The position numbers were made by a program, and so were the translations under genes. The notes beneath the pieces were generated by a model. The model made no database searches. It saw only the letters and a program-made list of their open reading frames with translations, and was not told the origin of the DNA. A DNA stretch of 33,990 nucleotides, from NCBI GenBank assembly GCA_019245115.1, contig JAFARZ010000329.1:1-33990 (forward strand), read 5' to 3'. Shown here piece after piece: positions 7,601-15,550 of this stretch (position 1 is the stretch's first letter; every line of letters begins with the position of its first letter). Source of the DNA: Streptosporangiaceae bacterium. Lineage in GTDB: Bacteria; Actinomycetota; Actinomycetes; Streptosporangiales; Streptosporangiaceae.

Positions 7601-8783
7601 CGGCAAGATCGACTTCAAGAAGCTCCCCGCGCCGGTGCGAAAGCGGAGCCGCGGGCAGGAACCGGCCGCCACCCCGACGGAAAGCGCCCTGGCGGCCCTG
7701 TACGCGACGGTGCTCGGCACGGCGGGGCCCGGTGTCACCGACAGCTTCTTCGACCTCGGCGGCACCTCCCTGACGGCGATGCGCCTGGTGCACATGATCG
7801 GCCGCGAGACCGGCGTCGACCTGGCCGTGACCGAAGTGTTCCTGCATCCCAGCGTGCGGGACCTCGCGGCCAGCATCGACGCGGTCAAGAGCGGTGCCGC
7901 GCGGCAGACGGCCTCCGGTCCGCTGGTCGAGCTGACCGAGGGCGCGGCCGGGCCGCCCCTGTTCCTGATCCACGCGGTCAGCGGCACCATCTCCGCCTAC
8001 CCGGCGCTCGCCCAGGAACTGGCGGCCGCATTCAGCGTATCCGGCCTCCAGTCGCCCGGCCTGGACGTGATCGATGCCATCGGCGCCTCGCTCACCGATC
8101 TGGTCGCCGACTACATGCGGCGGATCCGCGCCGTCCAGCCGGCCGGACCGTACCGGCTGGCGGGCTGGTCGATGGGCGGCGTGGTCGCGTTCGAGATCGC
8201 CCGGCGGCTGGAGCGGGCAGGCGCCGATGTCGGGCTGCTCGTCCTGCTCGACGCGCCGTTCGCCATCCCGGCCGGCCACGTGCCCGCCGACGACGAGCTC
8301 GCGGCGCGTTTTGTCGCGGACGCGATGCAGAGCCTGGGGCTGGACGCCGCGGCCGAAGGCCCAGGCCAATTTAGCGCCGCTGACGCGCCGGACCCGGCGG
8401 CCGTCTCCGCGGCCAGCCAGCTCGCCTGGCTGGCGGACCGGCTGGCCGGCGACGCCGCCGGAGGCGCCAGCGTACGGGCCGGGCTCGAGCGGCGGTTCGG
8501 GCTGTTCGCGGCGCACAGCCGGATGCTCGCCGGATACCGGCCGGGCGCCGAAGGCGTGAAAGCGCCCACGCTGATTGTGAGCGCCGCGGATTCGCTCAAC
8601 GCTCCGGCGGCAGGGCAGTGGCAGAGCCTGCTGAGCGGCCCTGTGTCCGTCCTGCATGTGGCCAGCGACCATTACGCATTCCTGCGTCCCCCGCTGGTCG
8701 CCCGGGTCGGCTCCGCGATCCGCGAATGGCAGGAGGAACACGCCGATGGCAGGAGCGGCTCAACTCGTCACGACAACTCCTGA
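4620..8783 (+). CDS. Single-module nonribosomal peptide synthetase (C-A-PCP-TE)
   Basis: 1387-residue cytosolic assembly-line enzyme. The condensation domain (about 38-470) carries HHVIFDG with catalytic H178. The adenylation domain (about 490-990) has IYTSGTAGQPKG, NVYGPTETT, YKTGDL, IDNQVKIRGVRIELGEIE and NASGKIDFKKL. The carrier domain has LGGTSL with phosphopantetheine Ser1050. The thioesterase (about 1090-1375) has GWSMGG with Ser1184, Asp1211 and His1351. All key residues are present, so the module looks active: it would load one amino acid, acylate it from a donor at the C domain, and release the product. A hand-read specificity code is roughly D-A-E-S-L-A-V-V-N-K; the acidic third position suggests a basic side chain, with low certainty. 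The ATG has GAGG 5 nt upstream. No MbtH, tailoring or transport gene is adjacent. The 3' end overlaps the convergent lipoprotein gene by 24 bp. Confidence 0.95.
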   Translation: MLTDSQRDVLLARLRQNRSDAAGSRDPGQIPARRTGLTELPLSYAQEQVWFMDRFAPGQANYNIPYAIRVRGPLDPSALRQALLMLTERHEALRTRLVPSDSAAGEGGAKQVIDPPAPVALATEDLGGFDPARRDARVREFIHAEAMRPFDLAAGPLLRCSLVRLAPDEHLLVVVVHHVIFDGWSVGVFVRDLAALYASAVTREPARLAELPVQLADYAMWERERIQGSMLAELAAYWRRALDGFETLEFPTDRPRPVVDNFAGALAERTTGTALLAGLRELARREGTTLFATVLAGLLALLNRYTGQTDLVVGTVSANRGRPELTPLIGFLVSTLPIRCDASGDPPFTGLLARVKETFIGAFAHAELPFGTLVDTLKIARDASRAPVFQIAFTYAEPDETPVIAADVDFTLTGLVRGTDAAKSDLTFAVEARRDGLWIECSFKTALFDAATVERLLGHLETLLGGAVADPGARLSELPLLTEAEVRAELMDWNDTAGPVPPGCVHERFEEQVSRTPDAAAAEYGGELLSYAELNRWANQIAQRLRGLGVGPEVLTGVCMGTGPRRLAALLGIWKAGGGYVPLDPGLPAERLSFMVADTGMTVILADDASAESVPEAAPVTVVGVDAEWDQITGLAGDNPSGTGVTPENAAYVIYTSGTAGQPKGVVIEHRNAVNSLHSMIGHWQIRPGDAMLQFASLAFDASVEDTFMPLLAGARVVLAPAGTLHSPDRLARLLLDARIGFLSLTPAVLDLLPAGEYPDLRVLMAGGDELPAEVARRWIRPGLRLVNVYGPTETTVNATYAELDGAALAWASGHGAPRKPLPIGFPARPNYRAYVLDPHLNPVPPGLAGELHIGGAGVARGYLNRPGLTRQRFIPDPFSPGQRLYKTGDLVRRRPDGSLVFAGRIDNQVKIRGVRIELGEIEAMLASHPAVAQAVATVVTGPAGEREIAAYLRPVPDRQLDAAAVRAHVARTLPPAMIPAHLITVETFPLNASGKIDFKKLPAPVRKRSRGQEPAATPTESALAALYATVLGTAGPGVTDSFFDLGGTSLTAMRLVHMIGRETGVDLAVTEVFLHPSVRDLAASIDAVKSGAARQTASGPLVELTEGAAGPPLFLIHAVSGTISAYPALAQELAAAFSVSGLQSPGLDVIDAIGASLTDLVADYMRRIRAVQPAGPYRLAGWSMGGVVAFEIARRLERAGADVGLLVLLDAPFAIPAGHVPADDELAARFVADAMQSLGLDAAAEGPGQFSAADAPDPAAVSAASQLAWLADRLAGDAAGGASVRAGLERRFGLFAAHSRMLAGYRPGAEGVKAPTLIVSAADSLNAPAAGQWQSLLSGPVSVLHVASDHYAFLRPPLVARVGSAIREWQEEHADGRSGSTRHDNS

Positions 8784-9776
8784 CACGGCCTCGGGGTACT
8801 GCGCTCCGGTAGGGTCGAGTTCCCAGAACAGGCCGTTCTTGCCGAGCGGTGCGCTGGACGGCACGCGAACCCGCATATCGAACAACAGCGAGTGGCCAGG
8901 CAGGATGGCACCCGCGGGCCGGCAATTCAGCCGGTGGATTTCGGTCTGCCCGGATGGTGCGAGAGCCTCGGCCAGCAGCGGGCAGCCGCCGAAGCGTACC
9001 GCGATCGGGGACGCGTTCTGAAGGCGGATGATGAAACGGGCGACTTGACCGCGCTTGGCGGTGAGCGAGAAGCCCGGGCCATCGGGTGATTCGATGGCTG
9101 CCGTCACGTTCGCCGTGGTCCACGGCTGGGTCGTGGGCAAGGGCGGGGGCGCGAACGGCCGCACATCAATCGTGGCGGGCTGGCCCGGCGCGTCGCATGC
9201 GGGCACGGCGTTGTAGTTCACGTCGAGGCTGCCGAGTCCTTTCCCGAGGGTGACCCGTACCGCGCTCGGCGGTATTTGCGGTTTAGCCGACCCGGCCGCG
9301 CCGGGCACGCACCAGTTGCTCCAGTCGATGCTCAGTATCGCGGCGGAGCCGGGGGCGAGAGCGCGCAACATTGCGGCGGGTTCGGCCACCTCCGGGAAAG
9401 CGGGCGCCTGCACTGGCAGGTCGACCTGACGCTGTGCGGGCGCCCGCGGGGCGCCAGTCAGGCGCACCGTCGGGTAGCCGGTCAGGCGGCAGCGGCCGGG
9501 GCCGGTGTTGCGCAGCGCCACCGCGCCATCCCCGCCGGCCACACCAGCCACGAACTGGAACCCGGATCCGCTCACGCTCAGCTGCGCGGCGCGGCATGCG
9601 GGCGCTGGCGGGACCTGCGGTGGCTGGAGCTGGCTGGGCACCGCGTCATCCCAGGCGATGACGTGCTGGGAAGGCGCCGCGACAGTAGCCCGGCTCGGCG
9701 AGCATCCAGCGACGACGCCAGCACAAAGCAGTGGCAGCATCGCGGCCCGCCAGATGCCGGGCGTCCGGTGAGTCAT
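8760..9776 (-). CDS. Secreted lipoprotein with DUF4232-like domain
   Basis: 338-residue exported lipoprotein. The start MTHRTPGIWRAAMLPLLC leads into a lipobox ending VVAGC, with Cys as the lipid anchor. Residues after that contain PACRAAQLSVSGSG and ALRNTGPGRCRLTGYPTVRL, the typical opening of actinobacterial DUF4232 domains, followed by a second region ending LFWELDPTGAQYPEAVSGVV. Several Cys residues could form disulfides outside the membrane. The ATG at 9774-9776 overlaps the stop of the upstream peptidase-like gene as ATGA, so it is the third cistron of that operon; a longer in-frame start at 9893 would lie inside that gene and lacks support. Its last 24 bp overlap the convergent NRPS gene. 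The role is unknown; a cell-surface partner of the two M28-like proteins is the simplest guess. Confidence 0.85.
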   Translation of the reverse strand: MTHRTPGIWRAAMLPLLCAGVVAGCSPSRATVAAPSQHVIAWDDAVPSQLQPPQVPPAPACRAAQLSVSGSGFQFVAGVAGGDGAVALRNTGPGRCRLTGYPTVRLTGAPRAPAQRQVDLPVQAPAFPEVAEPAAMLRALAPGSAAILSIDWSNWCVPGAAGSAKPQIPPSAVRVTLGKGLGSLDVNYNAVPACDAPGQPATIDVRPFAPPPLPTTQPWTTANVTAAIESPDGPGFSLTAKRGQVARFIIRLQNASPIAVRFGGCPLLAEALAPSGQTEIHRLNCRPAGAILPGHSLLFDMRVRVPSSAPLGKNGLFWELDPTGAQYPEAVSGVVVTS

Positions 9777-11983
9777 CGCGCCGCCGCGGGCTTGGGCCCA
9801 TGGACTTCCGTCGTCGTGCCACCGAGCCGTGCCATCAGGCTCTCGGCTCGCGGGGTGATCGCCGCCTGCTCTTGCGCGGTCAGGTTGCCGCACGGGTCCG
9901 TCGCCGGCGGGGCCGGTTCCCGCGGGCCGGGCGTCGCCGGGTAGAGGGTCGGCTGGAACTCGACCGCGACGGCCTGACGGTAAAAGGCCCAGTTGCCGTC
10001 GTAGACGGCCAGCTTCACGTCGTACCAGTGCGGCGAGGTGCCCGGGAACGTGTGCACCACCGCGGGACTCGTGGTCGCCAGGGTCGTGCCGTCGCCGAAG
10101 TCCCAGTAGTACTTCAGCCCCTTGGTTGTCCCGGCCGCGGTACGGCTGAATGACGCGTCGAACGTGACCGAGTTCGTCGTCGTCGGCTTGGCTGGGCCGG
10201 TCTCGAAGTAGGCGACCGGGTTCCGGGTCCTGGTTTCCGAGCCGCCGTAACCGCTGCGCTGGATGAGGTAGTCGGTCCAGGTGGCGGGCAGCTCGAGAGC
10301 CCGGCGGAGCTCTTCGGACGGCTGGTTGACGCCGCCGGGGCCGTGGGTGGTGCCGGAGGCCCAGTAGTTGAGGTGCTGGATCGTGTCGTCGCTGGTGTCG
10401 TAGCCGGCGTACTGGAACAGCGATGGCTTGCTGGTGTACGTCGTGGGGTACGGATTCTCGTTGCCGCCGACGACCGGGTTCGTGCTGGTGTCGTAGGCGC
10501 CCACCACGCCGTAGCCCGGGATGCCGCGGTTGATGAACGAGACCTGGTCGGTACGGCCGAGGTCGTCGTCGACCACCGGCGAGTACCGCGCGAGATCACC
10601 CGGCGTGTACGCGGGCACCGTCTGCGGCTCCGGGTCGACTGGCGTCGAACCCACCTGATCCAGGCGGAGCGGGTTCTCCAGCGTGATGCTGTAGTGATAT
10701 TTCTGCCCGAGCACCTGGAAGGCCTGCTGCACGGCGTCGGCCAGCGCGGTCCGGAACGCGGTCTCGGCGGGCATGTTGTTCGCGATCCGCGCCCAGCCCG
10801 CGGAGGTCGCCGGGTAGACGTCGTTGGGGGTCAGCGGAACGGCGTTGATGTTCGTGTACCAGGGGCCGACGCCGCCGCCCGCGAGGTTGTTGAGGTAGTG
10901 CTCGGTGCCCCAGTGGTAGGCCGGGTACTCGATCCCGTTCTGGTCCATGTTCGCGACCATGACGTACTGCCCTTGCGGGCCGTCCGGGATCAGCCCGAGC
11001 GCGGTGCGGGTCACCTGGGTGCCGGCCGGGTAGGCGGCGGTCAGCCCCGACGTCAGCGTGACCGTTCCGGAGCCCACCGAGGTCACCAGGTGGCTCTCGT
11101 GGCTGCCGAACTGGTCGATCACGATCACCGAGCCAGGCGCGATGCCGTTGCTGGACGCCACGTTGATCGTCGTCGCTCCGGCGGCCGCCGCCGAGGTAAG
11201 GGTGGTCGGCGTGTCGGTTTGCGAGTACTCGCTCGACCCGACGAGCCCCGTCTCCTCGGCGTCGAACAGGCCCACCTTGATCGTGCGGGCCGGGTAGGTG
11301 TGGTTGGCCTGATACCACCGGAGCAGTCCCTGCAACTCGGCCATACCCATGGTGATGCCCGAGTCCGCGTCGAACGGCGAGCCGTTTCCCCAGTTTCCGC
11401 CGTGCATGCCGCTCATCGGCGTGGGGCTTCCGCTCTGTGATCCGCTGGCCACGCTCGTCCGTGTCGGGGTGCTGTCGTTGTGCCCGGAGATCAGCGCCAC
11501 CTGACCGGGACACGACTGCCCGGGAATTGTCACGGTGGCGTCGTCGAGCTGCCATGGGTACGTCTGGTTGCCGGTTCCGCTGCAGCAGGGCTCGAAGTGA
11601 TCCTTCGCGGTCAGGAAGCGCCCCATCGGGCCCATGTGATCGGGGGACGTGCTGGTGATCTGCTGTTTCCACCAGGCGTAGAACTCGTTCGCCCCGTTGT
11701 AGTTGGGCGGCAGGTTGTTGACGTCCGAGGGGCTGGCCGGCGGCCCGTCCGCTCCGGCGACCCGGGAGATGAACTGCGTCGCGGAGTAATACAGCTCCTG
11801 GTAGAGGAAGTTCGTATCGATCACCGGGTGGGCTGCCGCGGCCGGAGGCCCAGGCAAATTCAGCACGGTCGACAGGCCCGGCGTTACCGGCGCGCTCTGC
11901 GCCCGGGAAGCCCCAGGAACCACCGCGCACAAGGCCACGACCAGGACCACGACGACCGGAACGAACAGGCTGCGCATCTTCAT
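9773..11983 (-). CDS. Secreted M28-family peptidase-like protein with PKD domain (paralog B)
   Basis: 736-residue secreted protein. A Sec signal (MKMRSLFVPVVVVLVVALC, cut near GASRA-QS) precedes an M28 zinc-peptidase-type domain: GHNDSTP (H168, D170), FDADSG (D205/D207), DAEETGLVGS (catalytic and ligand Glu 243/244) and ANMDQNG (D347). The usual final His-Thr motif reads YDTSDDT, so the fifth metal ligand appears replaced. A small beta-rich module (about 264-326; ATTINVASSNGIAPGS...) is inserted after the Glu pair. A PKD domain follows at about 585-670 (YYWDFGDGT). The ATG at 11981-11983 overlaps the stop of the upstream paralog (ATGA), and its own stop overlaps the lipoprotein start. The substrate is unknown; aminopeptidase or carboxypeptidase activity is plausible from the family. 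Confidence 0.85.
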   Translation of the reverse strand: MKMRSLFVPVVVVLVVALCAVVPGASRAQSAPVTPGLSTVLNLPGPPAAAAHPVIDTNFLYQELYYSATQFISRVAGADGPPASPSDVNNLPPNYNGANEFYAWWKQQITSTSPDHMGPMGRFLTAKDHFEPCCSGTGNQTYPWQLDDATVTIPGQSCPGQVALISGHNDSTPTRTSVASGSQSGSPTPMSGMHGGNWGNGSPFDADSGITMGMAELQGLLRWYQANHTYPARTIKVGLFDAEETGLVGSSEYSQTDTPTTLTSAAAAGATTINVASSNGIAPGSVIVIDQFGSHESHLVTSVGSGTVTLTSGLTAAYPAGTQVTRTALGLIPDGPQGQYVMVANMDQNGIEYPAYHWGTEHYLNNLAGGGVGPWYTNINAVPLTPNDVYPATSAGWARIANNMPAETAFRTALADAVQQAFQVLGQKYHYSITLENPLRLDQVGSTPVDPEPQTVPAYTPGDLARYSPVVDDDLGRTDQVSFINRGIPGYGVVGAYDTSTNPVVGGNENPYPTTYTSKPSLFQYAGYDTSDDTIQHLNYWASGTTHGPGGVNQPSEELRRALELPATWTDYLIQRSGYGGSETRTRNPVAYFETGPAKPTTTNSVTFDASFSRTAAGTTKGLKYYWDFGDGTTLATTSPAVVHTFPGTSPHWYDVKLAVYDGNWAFYRQAVAVEFQPTLYPATPGPREPAPPATDPCGNLTAQEQAAITPRAESLMARLGGTTTEVHGPKPAAAR

Positions 11984-14184
11984 GACCCCACCACGCCTTG
12001 TGCCGTACTGATCAGGCTGGCCGACTCGGCCGGGGTGAACGTCCCGCACGGGTTCGTGGCGGGCGCCGGGCCGGACGGCTTGCCGACCGCCACCGCCTGC
12101 CGGTACAGGCCCCAGCGGTTGCCCTGCCCGACCGCGAGTTTGACGTCCGCGTAGATGGGCGAACGGTACGTGTGCGTGACCGTCTCGCCGGCGGCGTGGG
12201 TGCCGTCGCCGAAGTCCCAGTAGTACTTCAGCCCGCGGGTGCTACCTTGGGCGTCCCGGGAGAAGCCGGCGTTGAAGGTGACCGTGAGGGCGGAGCCGGG
12301 CTTGACCGGGGTGGTCTCGAAGTACGCGACCGGAGAGCTCGGGTGCGCCGTGGCGCCCAGGTAGTGGTTCCCGGCGAGCAGAAGGCTCGTCCACTGGGCC
12401 GGTAGCTCGAGGGCCCGTTCGAGTTCCACGCTCGGCTGGCCAGGCCCGGCAGGCCCGTGCGGGGCGCCGCTGGCGAAGTAGTTCAGGTGCTCGATGGTGT
12501 CGCCGGTATAGCCGACGGGCTGCCCCTCGTTGACGTTGAACGTCACCCCGGTCGCGTGCGCGAAACGCAGCGGGTCCGCGAGCGTCACACCGGTGCCGGT
12601 CGCGCCGGCGGTCCCGACCGACGCGATCGCGTCATACTCGATGTTCGCGCCGGTGTCGACGAAGACCGGCTGCCCGGCGGCAAGGTTGCTGACGTCGGCG
12701 ACCTTCACGTTCGTGGCGCCCGGGGCCACCGGGGCGGCCGTGGCGGTCATCCCGGCCACCGGGGTGTTATCGCCAATCTGGAAAGTCGTCTGGCTCCCCG
12801 CGTAGCCGATGATCGGCGTCGCCTTGATCGTCGCGCTGACGGACGCGGCGTAGGGGTTTTCATCGCTGTTGGAGTTCTTTACCCCGCTTGCGGTGAAACC
12901 GGGGATTCCTTTGTCGAAGAACGCCTGTTGGTCCTCGGTCGCGGTCGTGTCGTCCCGCACGGGGGAGAACGCCGCCTGGTCCGCGGGGGAGTAGGCCGGC
13001 TTGACCTCCAGCCCCGGGTACGGGTCCGGCGCCTGCCCGGTCTGGTTGAACCGGTGCGGGTTCTCCAGCGGCACCGAGAAGTCGTACTTCGCGCCCTGCT
13101 GGGCGAACCCGGCCGAGACCGCCGACTGCAAGTCCGCGCGGAACTGCTTGATCTGAGCGGAGTTCGCGGTGATCTCCGCGCCAGGCGAGCCCGGGCCGGT
13201 GTCCGGGTAGGCAGAGTTCGGCGCGGCCGGGGTCGCCTCGATGAACGTGAACCACGGGCCGACGCCGCCTCCGGTGATGTTGTTCCAGTAGAACTGGGTG
13301 CCCAGGTGGTAGGCGGGATAGTCAAGCCCGAGGGAGTCCATGTTGGCGAACAAGACGTACTGTCCCTGCGGCCCCTGCGGGATCAGGTTGTCCGCGTAAT
13401 ACTCCGAGCCTGTCCGGGAGAACAGGCCGTCCGCGGTGGTGCCGCGCGACGCGTCCAGCAGCGTGACCTTCAGGGTCCGCTCCGGGTAGGTCCCGGTCAC
13501 CTCGTACCACCGGAGCAAGGCCTGGTATTCGGCCATGGTGAGCGCCACCCCGGAGACCCCGTCGTAGGCCCCCTCGTTGCCGAGGTTGCTGTCGGTGATA
13601 TCCCGCCGGGCCGCGTCGAAGCCGTTGACCCCGCTGGTCGAGCCGGAGTTGATCTCACTGGCGATCCGGCTCGGCACCGGCGTCTCGTCCGGGTGCGCCC
13701 CCACGAGCACCCTCTCACCCGGGCAGCTACCGCCCGGAATGGTCACCTCGGCGTCGTCGGAGTCGAACTGATAGCCACCTGGCCGCCGGAAGTAGTGGTC
13801 GGTGACCGTCGCGGATCCGGCGAGCGGGCCGTTCACCTCGCCGCTGGTCAGCGTCTTCTTCCAGAACGCGAACAGTTCCTGCCAGCCATTCACGGTCGGC
13901 GGCAGGTTGAACGGTGAGGTTGGATCCTGCGGCGGCCCGTCGGCACCCGAGATCCGGTAGCTGAAACTCGTCGCCATCGTGTAGAGCTGGTCGTAGAGGT
14001 AGCCCCCGTCGATCAGCGGGATGGCCTGCCTGGCGGCCGGCGACGGGCCTCCGGCCGTGGCGCCGCTGGCATCCGCGCTGGCGAACAGCGGCATCGCGAG
14101 CGCCAGGCAGGCAACCACGGGCAGCCATGCCCGCGGCGGGAATGGCCGTCGGAAAGACCGCCAGAAGACAGGAGATACCTTCAT
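11980..14184 (-). CDS. Secreted M28-like protein with PKD domain, probable pseudoenzyme (paralog A)
   Basis: 734-residue paralog of the downstream gene, sharing FANMDSLGLDYPAYHLGTQ-type blocks, GGGVGPW and the PKD motif YYWDFGDGT. The signal peptide is long and basic (SFRRPFPPRAWLPVVACLALA). Metal-site blocks GAHPDETP (H164, D166), YDGVSG (D208) and ANMD (D283) are kept, but the Glu-Glu motif is replaced: LLDASRGTTADG has Ser-Arg at 246/247, removing the catalytic base and a zinc ligand. The beta-module (about 480-552; GATNVKVADVSNLAAGQPVF) sits late, directly before GYTGDTIEHLNY, at the expected fifth-ligand site. It is therefore probably inactive, acting as a binding or regulatory partner. 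The ATG at 14182-14184 follows GGGGTGTTGAGG; a GTG at 14208 is also possible. It is the first gene of the three-gene operon. Confidence 0.85.
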   Translation of the reverse strand: MKVSPVFWRSFRRPFPPRAWLPVVACLALAMPLFASADASGATAGGPSPAARQAIPLIDGGYLYDQLYTMATSFSYRISGADGPPQDPTSPFNLPPTVNGWQELFAFWKKTLTSGEVNGPLAGSATVTDHYFRRPGGYQFDSDDAEVTIPGGSCPGERVLVGAHPDETPVPSRIASEINSGSTSGVNGFDAARRDITDSNLGNEGAYDGVSGVALTMAEYQALLRWYEVTGTYPERTLKVTLLDASRGTTADGLFSRTGSEYYADNLIPQGPQGQYVLFANMDSLGLDYPAYHLGTQFYWNNITGGGVGPWFTFIEATPAAPNSAYPDTGPGSPGAEITANSAQIKQFRADLQSAVSAGFAQQGAKYDFSVPLENPHRFNQTGQAPDPYPGLEVKPAYSPADQAAFSPVRDDTTATEDQQAFFDKGIPGFTASGVKNSNSDENPYAASVSATIKATPIIGYAGSQTTFQIGDNTPVAGMTATAAPVAPGATNVKVADVSNLAAGQPVFVDTGANIEYDAIASVGTAGATGTGVTLADPLRFAHATGVTFNVNEGQPVGYTGDTIEHLNYFASGAPHGPAGPGQPSVELERALELPAQWTSLLLAGNHYLGATAHPSSPVAYFETTPVKPGSALTVTFNAGFSRDAQGSTRGLKYYWDFGDGTHAAGETVTHTYRSPIYADVKLAVGQGNRWGLYRQAVAVGKPSGPAPATNPCGTFTPAESASLISTAQGVVGS

Positions 14185-14311
14185 CCTCAACACCCCAGCT
14201 TGTCGCACCGGTCATTCCTGACGCTTTTTGACATTTCCTGGTGCCTTTTGGCGAACAAGTTTTAGTCTAGAGAGACGCACTTAGCCTGACTACCCGCATC
14301 TGGGAGGGCCG

Positions 14312-15525
14312 GTGCCGGATCCGATACTGACCACGCACGCTGGCAGCCTGCCAAGGCCAGAGGACCTGATCGCGCTCAACGAGCGGCGGGCGGGCGACGA
14401 TCCTCCCGACGAGGCGGAGTACCTGGGACTACTGCGGGCGGCGGTCGCGGACGTGGTTGCCCGGCAGCGCGCCATCGGCATCGACCTGGTCAACGATGGC
14501 GAGTACGGGCACTCCATGGGCCAGCGCTACGACTACGGTTCCTGGTGGACCTATGTGTTCCAGCGGCTCGGCGGGGTCGAGCTGACGCCGGTTTCGATCG
14601 CGGAGGTACGGTCGGCGAGGGCCAAGCCGGGCGAGATCGCGCTGGCGTCCTTCGGCGAGCGCCGGGATTTTCAGGCGTTCGCCGAGGTTACGCGGACCCA
14701 GGCTCCGGCGCCTCGGTGCCTAACCGCAACATGGCGGTCCCGGTCTGCCGTGCGCCGATTACCTACCAGGGGCACGCGGACGTGCAGCGGGACATCGCGG
14801 ACATGAAGGCCGCGATGGCGGCCACCGGGGTGTCCGACGGCTACCTGAACTCAGTGGCGCCGGCGAGTTGCGCCCGGTTCGGCAACGAGTACTACGCCGA
14901 CGACGAGGAGATTCTGGCGGCCTGCGCGGACGCGATGCGCGAAGAGTACACGGCGATCATCGACGCGGGCCTGATCCTCCAGCTCGATGACCCGGCGATC
15001 GCGGAGAACTGGGATCAGATCAATCCGGCACCGAGCGTGGCTGACTACCGGCGCTTCACCATGAAGCGCGTCGAGGCGCTGAACTACGCGATCCGGGGAC
15101 TGCCGCAGGACCGGATCCGGTTCCACCTGTGCTGGGGAAGCTGGCATGGCCCGCATACCACCGACATCCCGATGGCCGACATCATCGACGTCATGCTCGC
15201 TATCAACGCGGGCACGTACCTGTTCGAAGCGGCCAACGTGCGACACGAGCATGAGTGGAAGGTCTGGCGGGACGTGAAGCTGCCCGCCGGCAAGGTCATC
15301 GCGCCCGGCGTGATCAGCCACTCGACAAACGTCATCGAGCACCCCGAGGTCGTCGCCGACCGGATCCTCCGGTACGCGGAGGCGGTCGGTCCCGGGAATG
15401 TCATCGCCTCCACCGACTGCGGCCTCGGCGGCCGCGTCCACCCGCAGATCGCCTGGGCGAAGCTGGAGGCCCTCGTCAGGGGAACCGAGCTCGCGACCCG
15501 CCAGCTAGGCGCGCAGGCCTCCTGA
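14312..15525 (+). pseudogene. MetE-like (cobalamin-independent methionine synthase II family) gene with frameshift
   Basis: Two overlapping frames make one family protein. Frame 1 starts at the GTG at 14312 (GGGAGG 4-9 nt upstream) with ILTTHAGSLPRPEDL and GIDLVNDGEYGHSMG, and stays protein-like to ERRDFQAFAEV. It then degenerates and stops at 14806. The second frame resumes at 14689 with YADPGSGASVPNRNMAVPVC and runs to GTELATRQLGAQAS at 15525. Rereading the T at 14689 joins them perfectly as EVYADPGSG, so one base appears lost at 14687-14689. The second part keeps the zinc-site features HLCWGSWHGPH and STDCGLGG of the UROD/MetE-like superfamily, which includes methionine synthase II-like and coenzyme M transferase-like enzymes. 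The family transfers alkyl groups to thiols; the exact substrate is unknown. No standard slippery heptamer is present, so a mutation or assembly error is more likely than programmed frameshifting. Confidence 0.8.
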
Positions 15526-15550
15526 AGGTCCTGGGCGCGTGCCGTATGTC

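Noticed and set aside
7083..8741. Long open frame (552 codons) antisense to the NRPS gene
   Set aside because: A typical high-GC shadow of the NRPS frame, Gly/Arg-rich with no domain motifs and no SD.
12457..13917. Long plus-strand open frame across the M28 paralog A gene
   Set aside because: Arg/Gly/Val-rich composition without motifs; it mirrors the clearly coding minus strand.
14228..14233. Perfect TTGACA upstream of the MetE-like gene
   Set aside because: No acceptable -10 lies 16-19 nt downstream, so I did not call a promoter.
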